Below are positions 32,701 through 40,117 of a stretch of DNA of 64,000 nucleotides, in pieces. The stretch is from contig NZ_JAIQXV010000003.1 of NCBI RefSeq assembly GCF_020166415.1, positions 124,001 to 188,000 on the forward strand, written 5' to 3'. A model generated the notes under the pieces. The model did no database searches, was not told the DNA's origin, and saw only the letters and a list, made by a program, of their open reading frames with translations. Origin of the DNA: Deinococcus multiflagellatus. GTDB lineage: Bacteria; Deinococcota; Deinococci; Deinococcales; Deinococcaceae. Numbering within the stretch: the first letter of the stretch is position 1; the number at the start of each line of letters is the position of its first letter. Position numbers and translations under genes: made by a program.

Positions 32701-33617
32701 TGGAGAACACGCCTGACACCGTGGGGCAGGTGGACACGCGGCTCAAGCGCGGTCATGTGGCGGCCAAGGAACTCGGGTGGCCCGATGCACCCGAAGGTTA
32801 CCAGTGGGTACTCCGCGAAGGGGCGCGCCGTCCTATCTTGTACGCTAGCAAGAACAACGCACCGATGCGTTACAACGAAACCAGTCGGGCCTTTGAAATC
32901 ACGGGTGATTCCACCATTCCAGCCAAGAAGGGCGACGCAACCAAACACGATTGGGAGAACGACCTAGTGGTGGGACAGCGTGACAATCAAGACGTCAGGT
33001 TGCAAGACGAGGTACGTGAGCGACTGGACCGCCGCGCGTTGGCGCAGCAGGAACGAGACATGCTGGAACTCAAGGGCCTAGGGGCTACGGAAGCGGACCT
33101 GGCGCGCATGAAAGTGCTGGAGCAGCAGATTCGGGAGGAAAGCCGTGGGTTGGGCGAATTGGCTGGCACCAGTTACATCAAGGGGCGATACCCCGAGTCT
33201 GATCTGATTTACCCGCCGCCAGGGGCGCCGTCACGCTCAGGAGACTTTGATCAGGTGTGGCGGGTGAAGGATGCCAACGGTCAGCTGAAATACATCGTGA
33301 TTGAGGCTAAAGGCGGTTCGAGTCCTCTGGGCCGCCGCCGCATCGAATCTGGCGAATTTGCTGAACAGGGGAGCAAAGACTATTTCACCGATATCTTGAA
33401 AAATATGGTTCAGAACCGAAACACTGAACTCAAATCTGTCGGCCGGGCATTGGACGGTGCTTATGAGCAGGGCAGCGTGAACTATATGGAGGTGCGGGCG
33501 CCCGTCGTGACCACACGCACGACAGACGGACGAACTGGTCAAGTGACCGTGAAAAATGATGTGACTCAAGTGGTGGTGCGTGAGTTTGACTTGAATCCAC
33601 TGGGAGGTTCGCCGTGA
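29709..33617 (+). CDS. Large polymorphic toxin with C-terminal REase-like domain
   Basis: A 1302-residue protein without a signal peptide. Residues 1-130 are Ala/Pro-rich and disordered. Residues 130-640 are Ala/Gln-rich helix, probably coiled coil. From Trp651 comes a transmembrane segment (about 655-675) and then glycine-zipper stretches up to about 830, suggesting membrane insertion. Residues 870-1000 form a polar pre-toxin region. The C-terminal domain (about 1165-1302) has FDQVW (1180-1184), IVIEAKGG with Glu199-type acid at 1199 and Lys1201, then EQGSKDYFTDILKNM, a D-E-x-K pattern of PD-(D/E)XK nucleases found at toxin tips. The last third is less GC-biased. Its stop overlaps the immunity gene. 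Delivery is unknown; an extracellular contractile injection system cargo is one possibility. Confidence 0.8.
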   Translation: MFDQRKRAAAKPGQAPPPGPSSPEQTKLPPARAPQVGAQARRVPAPRRAAPGLAQHAQAFASAQQRATQALKPPALQGAPAPLAAPKPVPVAAVPQAQTAPLPSAPLNIAAPRPVPAKTTGPARVQFAAPQLDKAQLRAAGVSHTAAMKKLAARRKAASALATAFVKRGHAQVAGVQRHAGSAQKQVRAQATRAAARVSGAAATQQAAVRRGIAVQKARARARSALSTAQLGARKAAALAALPAATQAAKTVLQAEHTRALQGARTAAETQKSAVRAEYERLKPDYAQAGSEVGEQARARAEEQARAFEANVTGQDDSLLDGPLTDNKWKARAGAAREVGAAYAPGFREQAEDEAQKLTAPGGGLDKDLNNIDLALKDTEKLLKQHLDAAERRLSTRERQARQQALSAYSSLQAALRAQLAGTLSGLDATQGAQIAAIATQAQAQRAALGQQATGASAALGRSVAALAGQLEGQLGTFGQQVGHLQPPDPAALKQTLAQAQSGITAGVRRAQLSFTQGTARITAGLTQGADQTARTLAGTAQAGLKQGAAQAGGFDRSAQAVVSQALSLFQGLTRAHTQGSQQDSKSTAKAIQSLEQGLEKLYARALKGLPEELRATLPPLREGLRGNFPQEDAAIRENAEKAAAQVQPRWKGWVKIALMVAVIIVVAVVAGPAVIGAVGAMAGALGAGAAAGAIGAVVGGALVGAASGAVIQMGNNAIDNIGVEAKFQKSLFDGVGKAALIGAVGGALGGAGGLIAGKLSTAGLLGSGLTQKAGTFAVGTTFDLGGNVLGDLMNGASLGDALKNLSNPETLMMMAIGTGVGAATTRLPGRAGQLQTRAHAAGEHFGANLGDRVNNVTGNRRGVVPTEVNPHVRGDHASVKGYTEGRTRVEVGPEVTPATRAQHESVARDLRAENSLVGRTRTKLKELLGFEPTSPKPGTERARLTAEAEKHLTTGADLRQQAKQFPEGSLKRQQLLDQADLADVYAKDFAQKAKSSVENTPDTVGQVDTRLKRGHVAAKELGWPDAPEGYQWVLREGARRPILYASKNNAPMRYNETSRAFEITGDSTIPAKKGDATKHDWENDLVVGQRDNQDVRLQDEVRERLDRRALAQQERDMLELKGLGATEADLARMKVLEQQIREESRGLGELAGTSYIKGRYPESDLIYPPPGAPSRSGDFDQVWRVKDANGQLKYIVIEAKGGSSPLGRRRIESGEFAEQGSKDYFTDILKNMVQNRNTELKSVGRALDGAYEQGSVNYMEVRAPVVTTRTTDGRTGQVTVKNDVTQVVVREFDLNPLGGSP

Positions 33618-34468
33618 GTCACATTCTGGCTGAAGATTACGTTTTCGAGACCTTAGAAGAAGACATCGTCTGGTACCGTCAGTCGGTTCACGAGTCCCTG
33701 GCGGGCGTAGAGAGGCAAGGGCATGACCTCAACTGGTTGGCGACAAAGGCTTATACGTTGGCCGCCCTGCTGGTGCTCGCTGGACGCGCGTCGGACTCCG
33801 AATGCGGTGACATGATGTGGTTGGCCGGAAACGCCGAAGCATATGCGCTTTATCTCGCGCTGTTTCCCAAAGGTGCAAAAGAGCTAGAAGTCCTGATTCC
33901 CAAGCCTCCCGGCGACGTAATGAGCATTGGGCGCACGACTACCGGCCCCACCAGTTCTTCCTCGCCAGGTCACTGGTTCAAAGCGTTTTACCTCACCCTG
34001 CTTTGGGAAGAGCCGTTCCTCAAGGAGGAAGTCCTCATGCGGTCTTTTGCCTCCACTTTTGCGGCGTCCTCAACCAAAGCGCCCGCTTACCGCACTCTCC
34101 AGGTCGAAGCCGCGCAAGCCATGTACACCCGCTCGCCGGACGCCATGACAAAAATCCTGGCTGCTTTTGACGCCATGCAGGCGCCGGGTCTGGACCCTGA
34201 AGATCAGGCGTATTCCGTTGAGGTGGCCCAGTGCGAGGCGGGCATGATGGCCCGTCTCGTGTCCGGCGACGAGGCGGGATTCAACGATGAAGTGCGTCTG
34301 GCGCTGGAGCGGCATATCAAGCACTACCGCCAGGACGAGGCGTTTCGAAATAAGCCCGTGGCCTGGGTGTGCCTGCCGGCTCTTGGGTTGTCCGCGTTGG
34401 CCCAGCGGCGCGGCCTGAAGGTTTCGGTGCAGTCGCCGCTGCTGCCCCTGGAATTGATTTCGAATTGA
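33614..34468 (+). CDS. Immunity protein, Imm49-like
   Basis: A 284-residue helical protein whose GTG start overlaps the toxin stop by 4 nt, the usual arrangement of a cognate immunity gene. The C-terminal segment NKPVAWVCLPALGLSALAQRRG, followed by VSVQSPLLPLELI, matches the end of Imm49 family proteins. No signal peptide, so it acts in the cytoplasm, presumably binding the REase-like toxin tip. Codon usage is less GC-rich than the chromosome average. Confidence 0.75.
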   Translation: MSHILAEDYVFETLEEDIVWYRQSVHESLAGVERQGHDLNWLATKAYTLAALLVLAGRASDSECGDMMWLAGNAEAYALYLALFPKGAKELEVLIPKPPGDVMSIGRTTTGPTSSSSPGHWFKAFYLTLLWEEPFLKEEVLMRSFASTFAASSTKAPAYRTLQVEAAQAMYTRSPDAMTKILAAFDAMQAPGLDPEDQAYSVEVAQCEAGMMARLVSGDEAGFNDEVRLALERHIKHYRQDEAFRNKPVAWVCLPALGLSALAQRRGLKVSVQSPLLPLELISN

Positions 34469-34663
34469 AGGATCAGGCAACAGTGCGGTGCGAAAGGCTG
34501 GCACCTTTGATGCCAGAACCGCCGTGCAGGCCTGGGCAGCAACCAGTCTGCTCGGGCAGCTAAAAAATCGCCTGCAGAGCTGGCTGGGCGACGCTAGGAA
34601 CTGAACACCGAAGCCGTCAAACCCGAGGAGAGGACGAACTGGTGCGTTCAGGAGGCGGACGCG
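34469..34663 (+). pseudogene. Frameshifted remnant of a toxin pre-tip region
   Basis: One frame reads TSLLGQLKNRLQSWLGD and stops at a TGA (34602-34604). The next frame is open from 34598 and continues into the downstream tip as PPRRQQLLQEAHDLQ. In the intact toxin the matching order is NSLVGRTRTKLKELLGF and then SLKRQQLLDQADLAD. This supports a recombined toxin fragment broken by a frameshift. Similarity judged by eye. Confidence 0.55.
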
Positions 34664-35497
34664 TTGCCGGCGAACCCGCCGCGCCGGCAGCAACTGCTGC
34701 AAGAAGCCCATGATCTTCAGCGTCTGTCCCAGGACGATCAACAGGCCGCCCCGCGCGCCGACGGGCGCACCATCGTGGATGACAGCCTGCTTGAAGGGCG
34801 CAAGAAGCTCTATGCCAACCACGATGAAATCGAAGCGCTACTGGGCAAGCCCTTTGACGCCTTCGCGCTGCCCGACCCCTACGTGACTTTTGAGGTGGAG
34901 GGCGGGCGCAAGGTGGTCGGGCGCCTGAACACGGACGGCACGTTCGATATGAAGTCCGCGATTCTGCTGGTTCGCCCGGACGGCACCGTGCAGGTCAATC
35001 CCACCAACCGTATCACGTACGATTACATTCAGAAGTACCAGCTGGACCCCGGTGCGCGCCCGGACATCGATTTTGGCCGCGACGGCCACACCCTGCACCA
35101 CCTCATTCCCGATAAGGTCAGTACCTCCGAGCCGCTGTGTGTCAAGGCGATGGAGCTGATTGGGTATAGCCCGGACCGCATGACCAACTACCATGAAATG
35201 CCGATGGAGAAGCTGTACCGGTTGCTCGACGGCCAGGAAGTCGGTCACTGGTCACACCACGCCGACTATGACGCAACGGTGGTGCGCCCGGCCCTCAAAA
35301 ACTCTCAACAGACCCTGGAAGCAGATTTCGGGCCGATGTCCACCTGGAATTCAGGTCATCCCCGGTTGGCCGAGTTACAGGCCGCGCTCCGCTTCGAGCT
35401 TCAGGCCGTTGAGGCCACGCTGAAGCAGCGGATTCTCGATGGCAAGGTGCCCATGATGTCTGAGACCACGAGTGGTGGCAAGGGACGAATTAAATGA
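34664..35497 (+). CDS. Displaced toxin tip, HNH/AHH-like nuclease
   Basis: A 277-residue fragment starting at TTG with AGGAGG 8 nt upstream. The N-terminal 30 residues resemble the pre-toxin region of the upstream toxin. The catalytic-type core is GHTLHHLIPDKV (His142, His145, His146), followed by MTNYHEMP and GHWSHHADYDATV, the arrangement seen in AHH-type nucleases of the HNH/Endo VII group. It lacks any delivery domain, so it is an orphan tip cassette that could replace the tip of the full toxin by recombination. It may be expressed at low level or only after recombination. Confidence 0.7.
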   Translation: MPANPPRRQQLLQEAHDLQRLSQDDQQAAPRADGRTIVDDSLLEGRKKLYANHDEIEALLGKPFDAFALPDPYVTFEVEGGRKVVGRLNTDGTFDMKSAILLVRPDGTVQVNPTNRITYDYIQKYQLDPGARPDIDFGRDGHTLHHLIPDKVSTSEPLCVKAMELIGYSPDRMTNYHEMPMEKLYRLLDGQEVGHWSHHADYDATVVRPALKNSQQTLEADFGPMSTWNSGHPRLAELQAALRFELQAVEATLKQRILDGKVPMMSETTSGGKGRIK

Positions 35498-36174
35498 GTG
35501 AGCAGGTCTATATCATCGAAAATCGGTCAAGCGAAGTGTGGACGGATATGGAAATTCCGAGTGACATTACCTTGACTTCGGACTTCACCTTTGATTCAAG
35601 GGCTTACGATTTAGGCGAGTCTCTTGGGACAGTGCGTTTTCAATTCGAAGTCTGGAATAAGAGAATCGTCGAGCTTGACTGGCTGCGAACCACCAGCATC
35701 TCACTGCTTGTCGTCTCCGAAAAATTTTACGAGGTGGCGCGCTCACTCTCGAATGTGCAATTACAAACTTACCCGGTCGAGTTCTGCCAAGACGGCGAGA
35801 GATTTCACACACCAACGCCGTATTATGTCCTTCAGCTGGGGAAGCCACATGATTACTTCGACCGGAAAAGATCTCAATTTAAAACCAGACTGAGTTATAA
35901 AGGCGAGGAAGTCGTCAGCCATATCGAGCGATACGAGTTGAGGCTGCCGCAGGACGTGCCGCCATTGTTTCGCTTGGCCATTTCGCCGTGGCATCCAACG
36001 TTCGCTTCCCAGGGTTTTCTGGATGAAGCCCGGCGTCTGAAGTTAACCAATATCGGCTATATGGACGTGGCGTCTTTTTCGCCAACCAGCTTCGGCCCTT
36101 GTAGCGTTTTCAGGGCAAGCATGGTCAGCGCCGAAGCCTTCAGCACCGGCCGCATGAAGGGCGGCGGCACGTGA
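35494..36174 (+). CDS. Immunity protein, Imm11 (DUF1629)-like
   Basis: A 226-residue cytoplasmic protein whose ATG overlaps the tip stop by 4 nt (ATGA). The pattern LLVVSEKFYEVARSLSNVQL, then TYPVEFCQDGERFHTPTPYYVLQL, is that of DUF1629/Imm11 proteins, which commonly accompany AHH-type nuclease toxins. It has markedly lower GC than its surroundings. It probably protects against the orphan tip. Confidence 0.7.
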   Translation: MSEQVYIIENRSSEVWTDMEIPSDITLTSDFTFDSRAYDLGESLGTVRFQFEVWNKRIVELDWLRTTSISLLVVSEKFYEVARSLSNVQLQTYPVEFCQDGERFHTPTPYYVLQLGKPHDYFDRKRSQFKTRLSYKGEEVVSHIERYELRLPQDVPPLFRLAISPWHPTFASQGFLDEARRLKLTNIGYMDVASFSPTSFGPCSVFRASMVSAEAFSTGRMKGGGT

Positions 36175-36314
36175 GGGCCCGGGCGACACGACGCAGGGCC
36201 CAGGCTTCGCCACTGTTCAGGAAGGCACCGAACAGTCTTCTCTTCCAATTCAACGTCCTAGGTTGGAGACGCGCTTCGCCTGGTTGAGCTCCAGATCAAC
36301 GTCGGGCGCCTTGG

Positions 36315-37448
36315 CTAAACCTGGCTCCACGCCGCTGCCTGCGCCAGCGCGGCGGCGGCGGCGTCCACTTCGGCCGGGGTGGTGGCGGCCCCAAAGCTGA
36401 AGCGCACCGAGGCGCGGGCGTCGGCTTCGCTCAGGCCGGTGGCGGTCAGCACATGGCTGGGCTGCATGGTGCCGGCACTGCACGCACTGCCCGCGCTGGC
36501 GCACACGCCCAGCATGTCCAGGTTCATCAGCAGGGCCTCGCCGTCGGCGCCAGGGACCGTCACGCTGACCACCTTGGGGCTGCCGTCCGGGGGATGGTTC
36601 ACCCGCAGGCCCGGAATAGAGGCAGCAGCGTTCAGAAAACGCGTGCGCAGGGCCAGCAGATGGGCGTGGGTGGCTGGGCGTCTCTCCTCAGCCTCGGTCA
36701 GCGCCACGCCCGCCGCGTACACCCCGGCGGTGTCCTGGGTGCCGGGGCGCAGGCCCCCTTCCTGCCCGCCGCCCAGAGTGACGGGCGGCAGCGCCGTGCC
36801 CCGGCGCACGTACAGAAAGCCCACGCCCCGGGGCCCGCCCCACTTGTGGGCGCTGAAGGTGGCGTAGCTCACCCCCCAGCCCAGCAGGTCCAGCGGCAGC
36901 ACCCCAGGGGCCTGCACCGCGTCGGTGTGGTACGGCACGCCGCGCCCGGTGGCCGCAGCGGCCAGCGCCGCTGTGTCCTGCACCGTGCCCAGTTCGTTGT
37001 TGGCGTGGTGAATGGACACCAGCGCGGTGTCGTCCCGGAGGGCACCGGCCAGTTCGGCAGGGTCGTAGCGGCCAAAGCGGTCTGGCGTCAGCCACGTCAC
37101 CGCCCAGCCCTGCGCCGCCAGGGCCCGCGCCGGGGCCAGCACCGCCGAGTGCTCGGTGGGCGTGGTGATCAGGTGGCCGGGGCGCCCGCGTGCGTCCTGC
37201 CACGCGCGCGCCACCCCGAACAGGACGTGGTTGTCGCCTTCAGTGCCGCCGCTGTTGGCCGTCACTGTGCGCGGGTCCACGCCCAGGGCGGCGGCCACGC
37301 GGGCGCGCCCCTCTTCCAGCCGCTCGCGCGCCGCCTGCCCGGCCGCGTGCACGCTGGCAGGATTGCCGGGCAGCGCCGCCGCCTGGGCATAGGCCGCCAG
37401 CGCCGCCGGGGTCATGGGGTGGGTGGCGGCGTAATCCAGGTAGATCAT
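36315..37448 (-). CDS. Cysteine desulfurase (IscS/NifS-like)
   Basis: A 377-residue PLP-dependent aminotransferase class V enzyme that takes sulfur from cysteine for Fe-S clusters and thio-modifications. The PLP lysine is Lys202 in SAHKWGGPRG and the catalytic Cys323 lies in GSACSAGTMQPSHVL, typical of group I IscS/NifS enzymes. The N-terminus MIYLDYAATHPM is also characteristic. Its ATG overlaps the stop of the PASTA gene (ATGA), so the two are translationally coupled. No iscU or other isc gene is nearby. Confidence 0.92.
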   Translation of the reverse strand: MIYLDYAATHPMTPAALAAYAQAAALPGNPASVHAAGQAARERLEEGRARVAAALGVDPRTVTANSGGTEGDNHVLFGVARAWQDARGRPGHLITTPTEHSAVLAPARALAAQGWAVTWLTPDRFGRYDPAELAGALRDDTALVSIHHANNELGTVQDTAALAAAATGRGVPYHTDAVQAPGVLPLDLLGWGVSYATFSAHKWGGPRGVGFLYVRRGTALPPVTLGGGQEGGLRPGTQDTAGVYAAGVALTEAEERRPATHAHLLALRTRFLNAAASIPGLRVNHPPDGSPKVVSVTVPGADGEALLMNLDMLGVCASAGSACSAGTMQPSHVLTATGLSEADARASVRFSFGAATTPAEVDAAAAALAQAAAWSQV

Positions 37449-39067
37449 GGGCTGCCCGGCGTGACGGTCAGGTAATCCTGGCCGTCGCGCTGCACCACGA
37501 ACACCGCGTCGCCCGTCACCGTCACCGTGGCGCTGGCCGACTGCCCGGCAAGGCCGGCGGCGTCGTACTGGAAGTCCAGGGGGCGCTCACCCGTATCGTC
37601 GCGCACCACCAGCGTGTAGGTGCCTTCCGGCAGGTCGCTGGGGAAGGTGTAGGCAAAGCGCACCGTGCGGGGGGCGGGGGCGGGCTCTGCCGGAATCTCC
37701 TGCGGCGTGGGGGTGGGTGTCACGTCTTGCGGCGCCGTGTCCTCGCCGGGGGCGGGTTCGGGTTCGGCAGGCGTCACAGGTTCCTCAGGCAGTGGGGCCG
37801 GCGGCAGGGGCAGGCTGCCGGCCGGGCGGCTGGGGGCGCTGTAGCGCGGCGCCGCCACCGTCAGCTTGACCGGGCTGCCCACCTTGACCCGCGCAAAAGG
37901 TGCGGGCGACTGTTCCAGCACGGTGCCTTCGCGGGCGTCGCTGGGCTGCGGCACCACGGTGGTGACCACCAGCCCGGCGGCCCGGGCGTATTCGCGCGCC
38001 TGCTCGAAGGTCATGCCGCCCACGTTGGGCAAGAAGGTGTCCTTGCCCTGAATGCCGGTGCTCACCATCAGCTGCACCGGCTGGCCCTGCTGGGCACTGG
38101 ACCCCGCTTCGGGCAGCTGCGCCACGATGCGGCCTTCGGGGGTGCTGGTCAGGGTGCCGTCCACCTTGACCACCTTGCCCACCGCCATGGCGCGGTCTTT
38201 CAGGGCGTCGCGCGCCTGGGCCAGATTCATTTCTTCCAGGCGCGGCACTTCAATGGCCGGCGGGTTATTGATCGTCAGGGTCACGAGGCGCCCCACCGGC
38301 AGGTTGGTGCCCGCCGGGGGCTCTTGCCGGATGATCGAGCCGATGGCCCGCCCCCCGGCTTGCCCCTCAACGAAGTTCACGCGGAAACCCGCCCCCACAA
38401 GCACCTTGGCCGCCGCCCGCGCCTCCTGGCCCGTGACGCCCAGCACCTCGCGCACGGGGGGGTTGAGGTAAATCTGGACGGCCTGCGCGCCCAGATACAC
38501 GGCCCCGCCCAGCAGCAGCAGGCCCGGCACAAAGGTGAGCCAGCCGCCCGGTTCACGCGGGCGCTTCACCTTCACGCCCTTCAGCGGGGCCAGGGTGCGG
38601 GCATTGCGCGCCGAGATGTCCTCGGGGGTGCGCGGGGTGGCCAGCGGGGTCAGGTAGGCCACGCGCGCCTCTGTGCCGTCCACGACCACCGTGGCGTCAT
38701 CCAGGGCGTAGCCCTGCGCGGCCAGTGCGGTGGCCAGCGCCTGCACCCCCTCCACCAGTTCCTGCGCCCGACCTTTCTGGGCCAGCGCCGCTTCCAGCGG
38801 TTGCCCGGCCACGGGTTGCCACACCGCGTAGTAGGCCCCGGGCCGCGCCACCACATCGGTCAGCCCGGCCGGGGCCAGGGCGCGCAGGGCGGCGCGGTAG
38901 GTGTGAAACGCCTGGCGGTCGGCGGGCGAGGCCACCGTGAACCACGCCACCTGCCGGGTGACCCCCTCGGCGGCGCGCACCTCAGACAGCGTGACCGGCC
39001 CCTGCACGGCCAATTCGCGCAGGACCTCGTATTTTCCATCAATGACCTTGCCGCCTTGAGCCGTCAT
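37445..39067 (-). CDS. PASTA-domain membrane protein with a degenerate kinase-like N-terminus
   Basis: A 540-residue protein. Residues 1-165 resemble a shrunken Ser/Thr kinase fold (GKYEVLRELAVQGPVTLSEVRA) with no recognisable VAIK lysine, HRD or DFG motif, so it is probably a pseudokinase. One transmembrane helix (about 175-200) is followed by three PASTA repeats (about 203-267, 270-336, 345-405), which in relatives bind peptidoglycan fragments. A Pro/Glu-rich linker then leads to a C-terminal beta domain. TATGCT lies 9 nt before the ATG. Coupled by a 4-nt overlap to cysteine desulfurase. Confidence 0.85.
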   Translation of the reverse strand: MTAQGGKVIDGKYEVLRELAVQGPVTLSEVRAAEGVTRQVAWFTVASPADRQAFHTYRAALRALAPAGLTDVVARPGAYYAVWQPVAGQPLEAALAQKGRAQELVEGVQALATALAAQGYALDDATVVVDGTEARVAYLTPLATPRTPEDISARNARTLAPLKGVKVKRPREPGGWLTFVPGLLLLGGAVYLGAQAVQIYLNPPVREVLGVTGQEARAAAKVLVGAGFRVNFVEGQAGGRAIGSIIRQEPPAGTNLPVGRLVTLTINNPPAIEVPRLEEMNLAQARDALKDRAMAVGKVVKVDGTLTSTPEGRIVAQLPEAGSSAQQGQPVQLMVSTGIQGKDTFLPNVGGMTFEQAREYARAAGLVVTTVVPQPSDAREGTVLEQSPAPFARVKVGSPVKLTVAAPRYSAPSRPAGSLPLPPAPLPEEPVTPAEPEPAPGEDTAPQDVTPTPTPQEIPAEPAPAPRTVRFAYTFPSDLPEGTYTLVVRDDTGERPLDFQYDAAGLAGQSASATVTVTGDAVFVVQRDGQDYLTVTPGSP

Positions 39068-39112
39068 GCGCTGCCCAGCATAGCGCGGGCGCCGCCGTGG
39101 ACAGGGACGCGG

Positions 39113-39409
39113 TTACAGCCCGGCCAGTCGCGCGGCCCAGTAGGCCCCGAAGCCCACCAGCAGCCCCGGGGCCAGCCCCACCCCGCGCGCATACAGCAGC
39201 CCCGCTGTGCCCACGCCGAGGAGTCGCCGCGCCCACTCGGGACTGCCCAGCACCTCGGGCACGATCAGCGCGGCAAATACGCTGACCGGCACAAAGCGCA
39301 GGAAGGCCTGCCAGAACGGCGGCAACTGCACGCGGCCCAGCAGGAGGCCCAGCAGGCGCGGCGGGTAGGTCACGGCCCACATCAGCAGGATGACGGCCCA
39401 GGCGCTCAT
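39113..39409 (-). CDS. azlD: AzlD-family branched-chain amino acid exporter subunit
   Basis: A 98-residue protein with three or four transmembrane helices (MSAWAVILLMWAVTYPPRLLGLLL). It is the small partner of AzlC in export of branched-chain amino acids. The ATG at 39409 overlaps the azlC stop by 4 nt, and a longer upstream start would lie inside azlC. Confidence 0.87.
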   Translation of the reverse strand: MSAWAVILLMWAVTYPPRLLGLLLGRVQLPPFWQAFLRFVPVSVFAALIVPEVLGSPEWARRLLGVGTAGLLYARGVGLAPGLLVGFGAYWAARLAGL

Positions 39410-40107
39410 GCGGCGGCCCCGTTCGCGCGGCGGGTGGTCAGCCACGCCCCCAGCAGCGCGCCGCCCACCCCCACCGCCAGAATCAGCACGCCCCCTGGCA
39501 CCCGCCCCGAGAGCGCCCAGGCCCCCAGCCCAGCGGCCAGCGCCACCACGCCCGCGTGTCGGCTGCCCAGCAGCGGCACCAGCAGCCCCAGAAAGGCCAG
39601 CGGGAAAATCACGCCCACCCCCAGCGCGGCCGGCGAGGGCAGGACCTGCCCGGCCAGTGCGCCCAGCAGCGTCGAGGCGTTCCAGACCACGTACAGGCTC
39701 AGCTCGGCGCCCAGCAGGAAGGCAAACCCCAGCGCGGCGCCCCGCTGGCCCGCCACCGTGACCATGCCGAACGCTTCATCGGTCAGGAACTGGGCAGCCA
39801 CAGCGCGCTGGGCCCCGCGCAGGGGCAAGGTGCGTGACAGGCTCAGGCCGTACAGCAGGTGCCGCACATTCAGCAAAAAGGTGGTGCCTACCAGTGCCAG
39901 GGCGGGCGCCAGCGGCAACTGGCCCCCCACGAACTGCCCGGCCGCCGCAAACTGGCTGGCCCCGGCAAACACGGTCAGGCTCATGAGGCAGGTGTCCCAC
40001 AGACTCAGGCCCGCGCCGCGCGCCGTGACGGCGTAGGCCACTGCAAAGGGAATCATCCCCGGCCACAGCGGAAGAAGAAGGCGAAACCCCTGCCAGAACG
40101 CGCTCAT
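39406..40107 (-). CDS. azlC: AzlC-family branched-chain amino acid exporter subunit
   Basis: A 233-residue membrane protein with AzlC motifs PLWPGMIPFAVAYAVTARGAG, FAGASQFAAAGQF and NVRHLLYGLSLS. With AzlD it forms the exporter. I chose the ATG at 40107 (MSAFWQGF). A GATAGT -10 box 9 nt upstream overlaps the stop codon of the AraC regulator gene, so azlCD may be made both from this promoter and by read-through. Confidence 0.9.
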   Translation of the reverse strand: MSAFWQGFRLLLPLWPGMIPFAVAYAVTARGAGLSLWDTCLMSLTVFAGASQFAAAGQFVGGQLPLAPALALVGTTFLLNVRHLLYGLSLSRTLPLRGAQRAVAAQFLTDEAFGMVTVAGQRGAALGFAFLLGAELSLYVVWNASTLLGALAGQVLPSPAALGVGVIFPLAFLGLLVPLLGSRHAGVVALAAGLGAWALSGRVPGGVLILAVGVGGALLGAWLTTRRANGAAA

Positions 40108-40117
40108 GCGCGTGACA

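Noticed and set aside
29709..36174. Contractile injection or type VI genes next to the toxin locus
   Set aside because: No sheath, tube, baseplate or AAA+ ATPase gene of such systems was found in the window, so delivery remains unassigned.
36175..36314. Further toxin-tip remnant between the Imm11-like gene and cysteine desulfurase
   Set aside because: The 140-nt gap has no frame resembling either tip; it appears to be ordinary intergenic DNA between convergent genes.
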